NCBI GenBank assembly: GCA_033064195.1
Contig: JARBJD010000365.1
Span: 1-64,000, forward strand
Length of the DNA: 64,000 bases
DNA from: Blattamonas nauphoetae
Taxonomy: Eukaryota > Preaxostyla > Oxymonadida
Reading direction: 5' to 3'
Every line of letters begins with the position of its first letter. Position 1 is the first letter of the stretch. Made by a program: the position numbers and the translations under genes. The notes below the pieces were generated by a model, which saw only the letters and a program-made list of their open reading frames with translations, was not told the origin of the DNA and ran no database searches. This document shows, one piece after another, positions 11,650 to 21,120 of this stretch.

Positions 11650-12478
11650 ACAAGCGAGACGAGAGGGAAGCAGAGGAAGGAACAAGAGTGAAGAGAGGGA
11701 AGCAGAGGAAGGGACAAGCGAGACGAGAGGGAAGCAGAGGAAGGAGCAAGAGTGAAGAGAGGGAAGCAGAGGAAGGGACAAGAGTGAAGAGAGGAAAGCA
11801 GAGGAAGGGACAAGAGTGAAGAGAGGGAAGCAGAGGAAAGAGCAAGAGTGAAAAGAGGGAAGCAGAGGAAGGAACAAGAGTGAAGAGAGGGAAGCAGAGG
11901 AAGGAACAAGAGTGAAGAGAGGGAAGCAGAGGAAGGAACAAGAGTGAAGAGAGGGAAGCAGAGGAAGGAGCAAGAGTGAAGAGAGGGAAGCAGAGGAAGG
12001 AGCAAGAGTGAAGAGAGGGAAGCAGAGGAAGGGACAAGAGTGAAGAGAGGGAAGCAGAGGAAAGAGCAAGAGTGAAAAGAGGGAAGCAGAGGAAGGAACA
12101 AGAGTGAAGAGAGGGAAGCAGAGGAAGGGACAAGAGTGAAGAGAAGGAAGCAGAGGAAGGGACAAGAGTGAAGAGAGGGAAGCAGAGGAAGGAACAAGAG
12201 TGAAGAGAGGGAAGCAGAGGAAGGGACAAGAGTGAAGAGAGGGAAGCAGAGGAAAGAGCAAGAGTGAAAAGAGGGAAGCAGAGGAAGGAACAAGAGTGAA
12301 GAGAGGGAAGCAGAGGAAGGGACAAGAGTGAAGAGAGGGAAGCAGAGGAAGGAACAAGAGTGAAGAGATGGAAGCAGAGGAAGGAACAAGAGTGAAGAGA
12401 GGGAAGCAGAGGAAGGGACAAGAGTGAAGAGATGGAAGCAGAGGAAGGGACAAGAGTGAAGAGAGGGAAGCAGAGGAA
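11650..12478. repeat. 32-bp purine-rich minisatellite, about 26 copies
   Basis: Unit of 32 bp containing GGGAAGCAGAGGAAGGAAC followed by aagagtgaagaga. Copies differ by a few substitutions (ggaac, ggagc, gggac, aagagc variants). The plus strand is almost pure purine. Because 32 is not a multiple of three, the frame rotates each unit, so all three minus-strand frames stay open for about 800 bp and give false Leu/Ser/Pro-rich proteins with a 32-residue period. Confidence 0.95.
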
Positions 12479-13214
12479 CCAATGGTTGGAAGGAGGATCA
12501 CACCCATTTTTCCATTTCGGAAACGCACAGTGACTGTTATTTCATTTCTGACAAAATTATTGAACCTTTTTTCTTTGAAACACATTTTCATTGTGTGGTG
12601 ACGTCTAAAGCTGCGAATTGTCATCAGTCAATCGATCGGACCCATTTTGTATGTTCATACGCGTTTTTCCGCTTGTACGGGCATTTCGGCGCGGAATGAC
12701 TACCCTCACTGAATTACTATGATTGATATCTCTCATCTCACCCTCATGTTACGGATTTTTGAATATGTACGGATTAATAACACTACTATCACATTCTCTC
12801 GAGGGGGAAAAATTTTTTGAAAAGTTGAAATGTCAAAAGTTTACATTTCTCAAAACATTCATTTTCGCGAAAATTTCAGGTCAAAATTTTGTCTGGTTAT
12901 GAAGATACAACGAGATCAACTTTTCAAGTCCATGAGAAAATCATGCTGGGTAATCAAAACTATTTGTTCTGAACCACCTAGGACACTTCATTTATTCATA
13001 AAAATGTCATTTAGATTGAAAAATTGTCGAAAAAATCGGAAATCCAGTGTTACTATTCACTTTTGGGACCCCAAAAAAAACTACCGATTTGTTATTTACT
13101 CCCGGGTTTTCAGGTGACTATCGACTCGTTATTGAGTCTTATCTTCTCTGTCAATAACGAAAAAAATGAACTGACCAATTGGAACGTATCATTATCAGTA
13201 TTCATTTCCATTCG
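12479..13214. other. Non-coding spacer, nothing recognised
   Basis: About 735 bp, AT-rich with homopolymer runs. Short ORFs here show no domain or coding character. It separates the minisatellite from the membrane-protein remnant. Confidence 0.45.
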
Positions 13215-14175
13215 TTTTTCCGTTTAACTCTCACATAGATGGTCTGTTCGCATCCCAAACAGGCATCTTCACGATCATCGTCATGTTGACCAGCGTGGTT
13301 CTTCCCATCCTCGCTGTGTTCATCAGACGTTTCCCCCAATTTCTCTGCCTCACTGATCTCACCATCTCTCTCCCCCTCCTTTACTCCTTCCTCCTGGACC
13401 CGCTCTTTATCGATGCAGCCAACGCATTAAACACCGCAATGTTTGCTGATGTTGTTGTCTTTCCTCTCATTGTAATGATCTGGTAAGTTGTCGACAATGA
13501 CAAGACATGGCTGAATATCGTCATGTTGATCTTTTGGATGTTCGCCTTCCTTGGTGTTCACGTGGGAGTGCTCTTTCTCTCTCGCACGGATATCTCATTC
13601 AAAATGGTCTGTCAAACCGAACGAACCGATTTATGTCCTCCAAAACAAGTTTCCTGATGAGATACAGGCGGTCATATCCCCGACGCCAGCATCAGCACAT
13701 ATGGAGTCTCTAATGGAGCTGAGTTCAACTTGGAGACGTCTGTCCTTCTGGACGAGCTTGGTGTGAATGAAGTCCTCCCGCCGAGCACTGTCCATCTTGT
13801 CCTCCTCTCTCCGCCGAACATGTCAAAGTTTCCACTCCGAAATCAGTCGATCAGATTCTGACGCATAAGCAGCTTCCTTCGGGCAAGGCAGACACCCGAA
13901 AGCGAGAAAAGTTGGGCCGACACTTCCAAAGAGAGTGGTGCTGATAATAATCGTCCTCGCTGCCTGACAACACATCACTCGTCTGTCTCCATTCTCTGGA
14001 GGACGCCACGTTCGCTGCCAAGCAGGCACGCTCTCCAACTCCTGTCGCTCATCGCATCGTCCTCTTCGCGGAGATCCGACAACTTCAACTCCCTCTCCCG
14101 TTTGGCATCATCCAAGCTGACTTCCGGCCTGAAGTGTCAGAAGACTCAGCTGATGGTCAGAAAGGAAGGGAGTGA
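13215..14175 (+). pseudogene. Multi-pass membrane protein, multi-exon gene or remnant
   Basis: Several blocks look coding, in different frames. 13261-13485 encodes three hydrophobic segments (MLTSVVLPILAVFI; SLPLLYSFLLDPLF; ADVVVFPLIVMIW). 13497-13600 encodes a fourth (WLNIVMLIFWMFAFLGVHVG). 13670-13800 encodes STYGVSNGAEFNLETSV. 13855-13945 encodes ILTHKQLPSGKADTRKREK. A last block ends IVLFAEIRQLQLPLPFGII and stops at TGA 14173-14175. Short introns of the kind seen in the gene at 15483 could join them, but I could not make all phases agree. It is therefore either an intron-rich gene or one in decay. Family not recognised; a membrane location is the only safe inference. Confidence 0.4.
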
Positions 14176-14303
14176 TACAAAGCTAAGAATTGGGGAGAAA
14201 ATAGTCGAGTTAACACACCCGTTTTGTCAATTATCACCTTATTTGGAACAAACATGTCACAATCGGCATTACACTGCGAAATCATCACCGCAAATGCCCC
14301 AAA

Positions 14304-15404
14304 TCACCACATCTCCGCCATCGCCATAGTCGGAAGGGGAAATGCGTTGTGGTCGTTCCAGTTCCATCTTTCCAGCTTGAACGGAGCATTCCCACCGAAC
14401 TGATCAAACTGCTTGACACCCACCAACTCGGCTCGGTAGTCCGTGTAGCTGTAGTCTGTGCATCGGGAGTGGAGCTCGATTGCGTCTGAAAGGCCCTCCT
14501 CGTCCAGCTTGTTCAGAATCTGTTGGGCTCGCTTCAAAACAGCTGGATGCTCCTTCTGCCACACATGGTCGTCTCTCACCACACCTCCAAGAAGAAGGCT
14601 GAGCGAGGAATCATTTTCGAAGAATTGATGGCAATCGGTGTATGTGACGGCAAATGGAGAAGACAACACGAACTGTGTCATCGCTTCCACGAAGGGCGGA
14701 CTGCAAACAATCGTCCTGAGGAGGCGCGGGAAATCCCAATCAAGCATGGAATCTCTGATTCGGCGTCTATTGACGCATACGAATTTCAGAAATGGTTCGA
14801 TAGGATGGAAAAACTTGTCGCTGAAGGCTTTGTTGAATGAGTTCATCGATAGTTCCATTGTTTCGGAGATGTCTTGGACCGCAAACAAACCTGAAGAAGG
14901 AAGGAAGTTCGCTACAATCTTCATAAGACACAATTTCGGTTGCGCGAATAGATGCATTTCCTGGAGATAGAATGCTTGCGGGAGGAGAGCAAAGAATCCT
15001 GACTCGAGAAAGACGAGGCGGTCGGACAGTGAGGCAAAGGACATAACTCGGCTCAGATGCCACAATATTGACTTGAGAAGCTTCTCGTTGGATAATGTGA
15101 GGAGTGGTATCATTGACTCGGTGAAACCAGAACAAGATCCATCTGGTTTGGGAACAAGTTCGAAGACAATCTTGAAAGGAGAGAATAGACAATTGCGCAC
15201 GAGCAGGATCATGCGCAAGAGAGTGTATGCTTGTCTGGTGGCTTCGTCATTGAGATCGTTTCCTTCCTTCACAAATGCAACAAGTAACAGAAAGGATCGA
15301 GATGCCTGTTCTTTGGTTTTGATGGAGTTGGGTTTAGTTCTCAGAAAGAAGCGTGTATGGGAATATTTGTCCGACAGTGGGAAAGACGCGAAACGATTGG
15401 TCAT
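14304..15404 (-). CDS. HEAT-like helical protein of an expanded family
   Basis: Single open frame of 366 codons starting MTNRFASFPLSDKYSH. Nearly all of it is amphipathic helices: EATRQAYTLLRMILLVRN, SNEKLLKSILWHLSRVMS, FAQPKLCLMKIVANFLP, and near the end RAQQILNKLDEEGLSDAIEL. The layout (short disordered start, SFLLLVAFVKEGNDLNDEA block, long chain of helices, final Trp/Asn-rich tail) matches from memory a large family of uncharacterised proteins in Blattamonas nauphoetae. No catalytic motif and no membrane segment is seen; a protein-protein scaffold is the natural guess. It is divergent from the gene at 15483, with only 78 bp between start codons, so the two may share a promoter. Start chosen as the first ATG of the frame. 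Confidence 0.65.
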   Translation of the reverse strand: MTNRFASFPLSDKYSHTRFFLRTKPNSIKTKEQASRSFLLLVAFVKEGNDLNDEATRQAYTLLRMILLVRNCLFSPFKIVFELVPKPDGSCSGFTESMIPLLTLSNEKLLKSILWHLSRVMSFASLSDRLVFLESGFFALLPQAFYLQEMHLFAQPKLCLMKIVANFLPSSGLFAVQDISETMELSMNSFNKAFSDKFFHPIEPFLKFVCVNRRRIRDSMLDWDFPRLLRTIVCSPPFVEAMTQFVLSSPFAVTYTDCHQFFENDSSLSLLLGGVVRDDHVWQKEHPAVLKRAQQILNKLDEEGLSDAIELHSRCTDYSYTDYRAELVGVKQFDQFGGNAPFKLERWNWNDHNAFPLPTMAMAEMW

Positions 15405-15482
15405 AATTAAGTCCTATATCAAGAATTCAATCGGTGTCAGCCCATTCAAACCTCAGGAGCGATTATCCAAGCTGATTTCAAC

Positions 15483-18400
15483 ATGTCACAACATTCTGAC
15501 AACCCCACTCAACAACATTCGTTTGTTACTGTGTCCCCAGAGGGTATTATCTTCATTTTTTCTCATACATTCAGTATCCCTGACAAGTTCTCTCCAATAC
15601 TCTTTTTTCTCTTCATCTGAATGTCTTTTCACAGCACTTCTCTGCAACTCTTCCGTCGCTAGTTCCTCGTCCGCAAACTACTGTTGGTTCTACACGACAA
15701 TTTGTGAACGTCCCAAGCCGCCCTCTGAACGAGTTCAGACCATCAACTTCAGATAAGGATTCCCTATTAGGAAAAGTTCGCATGCATGAAGTCACATTTC
15801 ACCAGGATCCGCATTTCACGAATCGGTCTCGTCCAGGAACATCAATCCCATCAAAACCGAAGCTGAGACAAAAGACAGCTTCTCGACCGGAATCTGCACA
15901 GAAGAATCAGCCCAATGTCCCAATTAGTGTTGTTTATCGCAAACTGGAAACTTTACCTGTCAGATCGTCTGTTTCTCGTCCGGTTACATCGATTGCTCAG
16001 ACAAGAACAATCTCCGACCTCCCTCATCCTCCGTTTGCTGTGAAATCTCAACCACGAACTCGTTCTGGAACCGCAAATCACACTATTTCCTCGAAAACAC
16101 GACCTACAACGCGAGATATGTCATTCGGTGAGCATTTATCGCCAGAACGTTCAACCTTGTCCGATCTTCTCCCTCCAGAGCCTCTTCGGGAGGAAGGCTA
16201 CACCAATGATATTCCAACGTGGCTTGGTGTTGATTCTATCCAAAACGTAATTGATCAAACGACAGTTTCTCCAATTTTTGAAGCTCTCGGAATCAAATCG
16301 GATTCACCGGCCAATTCTGAGGATAATGGACTCCATATGGCGTCAGACAAATTGTGGAGATCGATTCTGTCTGATGTCTCAAAGAAACAGGGTTCATCAC
16401 GAGAGGATACTGCACTTCTCTCCAAATGGCTCGACTATCAGATTATGCAGATAAAAAAGACTCAAAACACCAAAAGAGAGTACTATGGATCTCTTCAGCA
16501 AATGCTTGGTCGAAGCATGAATGAACTTGTCCGGCAAATCTCGGTCATGAGCAATGAACACGGAAAACTCCTCACGCATGTCTGGATGTGTTACTTGATG
16601 TGCTTTGAAGATATGGTTACTGATATTGTGAACAATAGAAATGATACAACCAAACACATCCAACAGGAAAGTGACACTAAAATAAAAGAACTGACCGAGA
16701 AAAACAATTCACACAATCTCTCCATGCATCTAAGCCACCACGAGCAGTTAATGACCCTTCGAGACCAAAATAGAGCACTTTTAGACAAAATTCATGAAGT
16801 ACAACAGCTACTCTCTCAGAGGGAACACGAGCTGTTTGATGAACGGTCGAAGACGAAGCATCTCGAACAGGATGTCATCAAGCTGCAAAACGTATTGGCA
16901 AATTCATTAAAAGCCATTGAACGAATGGACACAAGCGGAAAACCTTCATTCACAAACACTCCTCAGACAGGATCACTCAGCAGACTTCACTCACTCGACA
17001 ACGTAACCGGAAGGCCACTCTCAACTGTTCAATCTCGCTACAACGTATGCCGAGCACTTTTTCAGAGCTTTTCCTCGTTTTTCTATCTTTCATTTGCTTC
17101 ATCTCTCTCAACCACACAGACCATCAACCAAAACACCACATTCGAGTCCCTTTCGTCGCTCGACGATCTCGGAGAAGAAATCGACGAACCCCAGCCGACA
17201 CAACCGCGCATCAAGCGCCAACAGACAAGAGTCTTCCGTCCACCCCATGCCCCGTCTTCGTCCAACCTGCGGAACAACGCAGCGGGCTCGTCTTTGGGAC
17301 AGGGCGGGATGATCCTGGAGACTCAGACGCATCTGACGGTGAACAAGGACGACTGCGAGGTGCATGTGGAGGAGTTTGAGAGGGACGGAGAGCAACTGAA
17401 GAACCACATCCACTATTTCCCCGGACGGTTTGTGGATCTGGACGAGCTGGCCCAGTTTGAGGTGTGCTTCTCGTTTTCTCATTCGGACCAGGCGACGCAT
17501 GACGGCTCGTTCAACACACTCGACCTGACCGAGCTGCCCATTGCTGTGCCCGAGATCAGCGTCGAACAGCGCGATATCTCAGTGGAGTGTCACCTTCTCG
17601 ATCAACTGGGAAAGGGCACAGACGAGTCAGGTGTGATCTTGTCTCTGCTCACTCTTCTCTTCTCTTCTCTCTCAGAATCGCTCCGAATGCAGCAGGATTC
17701 GGAGAAGCGAGCAGCCCGAAACGCGATGCAGCTGTCTCGCAATGCGAACAACAACCAATCCGCTCTCCAAGCAGAGGCGAAGGATCTGGACACAGCGCTG
17801 GCTGTCACAAAAGACCACCAGCAGAGGATGCTGTCAGGCACTGGCGATCCCAACGAGAGTGTGCTTCTCTCCTGCTCAATCCCCATCGTCTTCCTTCAGT
17901 TTATCTTCCACTCGTCCACACTCTCCTCAACCGCATTGCACATCCCGAGGCATCTCCGAAGGCGACACCAATCAGCTCGGGGACAATGCTGTCCATCCTC
18001 ACTGTGCTGGCCGAGTTCGTCAAGTCGCTCCTCGCTGTCACAACACAGCTCACATCAACGTCCTCCACAACAAGGTCTGCCTCTCCTCTCTCTCACTTCC
18101 TTCCCTCTCTGCTCGTCAGCTGTGTGTGCATCGCCATGGACTCCTCGCAGCCACTCATCCCGCCTGTGGTGTCCGTGCGCGGACTGAACGACGTCGTGCA
18201 AGCGATCGGAGAAGGGAATTTTGTGGACTTCACTGCTGAGCTGGAGCAGAAGATCTCGAGTCTGTTCTTCTCTCTCCACACTGTCATCGCTCTCTTCTCT
18301 TCACAGCATCGGTCAATCGCAGGGTCGGAGGAACGCCTCAAAAGAAACGGAAGAAGGACAAAACGGACAGCGATTCGTCAGACTCTGCTCCACCAGTTGC

Positions 18401-20696
18401 TCTCGAGGCACCCGAAGACCAGCTGGCGAAGAAGCTGAAGTCGAGAAAGAAGAAGAAGACGGAACTGGACCCGCTGGCGGAAGCGGCACCCGTCGAAAAG
18501 GTCGACCCCTCCGTCCTCGTCAAGACCACGTCGGGCCCGTCTGCCGCTGCCCTCCGCTTCCTTCCCACGTGCTTCCTGAGCATCATCACTCTCGTGCCCG
18601 ACTTCTTCCCTCGGATCATGACCCTCCAACAGCTTCGGATGGAGATCTTCCGACTGTACAGCGAGAAGATGGAGGCAGACAGAGTGGACAACGTGACGAA
18701 CAGGACGCGGACGTCGTTTGTGGAGACTGTGTACGATTACTACCTCTTCAACCAGGGCATCCGCAACCTCGCTGACATCCGGTTTGGGTCTCTCTTCATC
18801 CGTCACCGCTGCTGTTCTCTCTCAATCTCCTCTCCTTCCCTTTCTGTCATGTGTCATTCTCTCCTCTTCTATCAGAGTGATTGATCTGATCGGGTCAGTC
18901 CGCAAGTTTGCGCGGTACTCGTCGCGGGTCCGACTTTTCGGGCGCTTCTGCGGAATGCTGACGCCGTTCCATCTCGAAGAGGACCCCGAAATGGAGCAGC
19001 TTCTCGCCCTCAGCAAACAGAATCGTGTGCCACTTCTTTCCGCCATCCTCTCCTTCCATTTCATCCACTCCACTCAGGCCCAGCCACACAGCAAGATGAT
19101 GAACTGGACCAGTTTGCAGAGATGCTGCGTGATCAGATTGACGGGGACTCGAGCACGCTGAACGAGGAGGAGAAGGGTGGCGACGAAGACTATGCAGCGA
19201 ACCTGCACGAACGGCGAGTGGTGCAGGGGCGACGGAAGAAGAAGTTCGACCTCTTCCAACAATACAAAGTGTGCCCGCAGTTCGGTTGTCATCTTTGCAG
19301 GAAATGGAGGAGACGAACAAGGGTGGGATCAACGCGATGGATCTGAAGAAGTATCAGGACGACCCAGCACGGAACGAGTGTGTCTCTCTTCGTCGTGACT
19401 CTCCGCAGACAGGCGATCAAAGCGATGCTCGCGTTCGAAGACGAGTCGGTGTTCCCCTTCACGGAAGAATGGCCTGAGTCTGCGATCGACTTCGCACTGA
19501 ACTTTCTGAGCATTGTGCTGAACAAGGGCTCAGCACTGTCGCTCCCCACGCTGAGCACAGCCGACGAGCTGTGGTCGATCTCGTCGACGCGGTGTGTACT
19601 TCTTCTGTTTGACGAGTCGCAGAGCGTTGGAGTGTGTGCGGTCTGGGTTTGCAGGGATGCCTTCGCAGTCGCTGGAGCGGATCACGAGTGTTGTGCAGAA
19701 GATCGGAGCCAAAGGGTGTGTGTCTGATGTGCTGATGTTTGCAGGATTGTGAATGTGGACGAGATTGTGGAGGCGTCGGTGTTGGAGTACATGCAGAGCT
19801 ACAACTTGATCGCGTCGAAGTTCAGCAACATCCTGGCGTTCACGGCGTTCAAAGAGAAGAAGCAGACGATTGCGCTGGACAAGGAGCGGCAGTTTCTGCG
19901 GACGCACAATCTGGACATGCTGGAGTCGAGCTGGGGAGGAGGTGGGAGTGGGAAGGAGTCGGGGGTGTCGGTGAACGTGGGGATTTGGGGGACGACGATG
20001 CATCTGGAGGAGCAGTTTGTGCAGATTGCGCGGCTGTCGAGTGCGCTGTCGGCCGATGCTGTTGTCTCGTTCGACGAATTCCGGTCGCTTCTGAAGGTGT
20101 GCTTCTTCATTCCTGTCATCTTTTCTCTTCTCAACTCATCCTCCCCTTTCTCCTTCCTCGCCAGCTCTTCGACCCGCAGATTGAGGAGCGAGTGATTGTG
20201 CGGATGTTCCGGCATGGCCTTCTCTCGTCGAAGTCGTCGTCGATCTCGCCAGCGTCGTTCCTGTCGACGTGTCGTTCGTTCGGATTGTTTGGGTCAGCGG
20301 CAGGTAAGCTGGAGACGATGGAGAGTGTGATTGTGAGTGCGGAGAAGGAGAGCAAACAGCTGCAGAAGATGCTGAAGATTGTGTGGACGATGGCGGAACC
20401 GTTCTTCGAGCGACGACTTCTCGAAATTGGAAGTGTGCTCTTTCTTTCTTTCATCCATCTTTTCATTTCCTCGTCAACATCTCTTTCTCTCCGTTCTCTC
20501 CTCTCTCCAATTCCCCTGACTTCTCGCAGCACGAGGCGTGAACATCCGACTGAAAGAGTTTGGAGACATGCGAAACAAGATTGCTGAAGTTGGTCGAATT
20601 GTGGGGGAGAACAAGATGCCGATGAAGGGGATGCGCGAGTTCCGGAAACTGTGTCTTGAGTTGGCGTTCCTTGGGGAGGGCATTCTGCTTGAATGA
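15483..20696 (+). CDS. Ciliary coiled-coil protein, AXDND1/IDLC-like, 16 exons
   Basis: Model from splice signals and frame: exons 15483-15530, 15635-17044, 17120-17461, 17492-17630, 17676-17858, 17900-18074, 18120-18259, 18307-18781, 18876-19024, 19078-19268, 19301-19377, 19409-19593, 19655-19715, 19745-20096, 20165-20432, 20530-20696. The sum is 4362 nt (1453 aa), open throughout. Residues 1-220 are Ser/Thr/Pro/Arg-rich. Residues about 290-440 (MNELVRQISVMSNEHGKLL, then a coiled coil) resemble the inner-arm dynein light chain p28/AXDND1 region, whose family pattern is ELIRQV-x(4)-ERGxLL. A Lys-rich linker follows, then around 890-960 a helical domain (TSFVETVYDYYLFNQGIRNL) of a kind common in flagellar proteins. 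Role by inference: axoneme or flagellar scaffold. The first intron donor is least certain (GTGTCC at 15531). The 30-nt intron at 17462 could instead be ten codons. Confidence 0.7.
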
Positions 20697-21120
20697 TTTG
20701 GAGAGTGTCCTCCGAACTGTGATTTTGATTTTGATTCATCATTTCTTGACCAACTTCTGATTCTGTCTCGAGTTGGATTGATTTTCTTGAACATTTCATT
20801 TTGTATTCATGATTCACATCATCCAATCCCCAAATGCCACCCTGACGAATGAATGGTTGGGACAGGGCTGAGCGAGTTGTGCAATAGTGAGTGGAAAACA
20901 AGTCAGAAGGTTTCCCGACTTGTCCGCTCGGCCTCGACTTGCTGAAAGTGACTGCAGTGTTCAAAGTGTACCCTTCGTTGAGACAGATGATTGCGAAAAT
21001 GATGGAGAATCTTTCTGAAACGGACTGTAACGTGAAATGGTTGACAAATGTCGAATCAAGATGAACCATGATGGTTTTGATGAAATGTCGTTCTAATTCC
21101 TTCCTTCCATCGTTTCTTTC
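20697..21120. other. Convergent 3' intergenic spacer
   Basis: About 420 bp between two genes that end toward each other. Only shadow ORFs are seen. It probably holds both 3' untranslated ends; no terminator or polyadenylation consensus could be assigned with confidence. Confidence 0.5.

Noticed and set aside
11588-12624. Three long Leu/Ser/Pro-rich minus-strand ORFs
   Set aside because: They are frames of the 32-bp minisatellite, with no start context or domain.
17083-17500. Minus-strand ORFs opposite exon 3 of the ciliary gene
   Set aside because: They are Arg-rich antisense frames without domains.
20131-21069. Minus-strand ORF of 312 codons
   Set aside because: Most of it is antisense to the last exons of the ciliary gene, which have consistent splice sites and frame.
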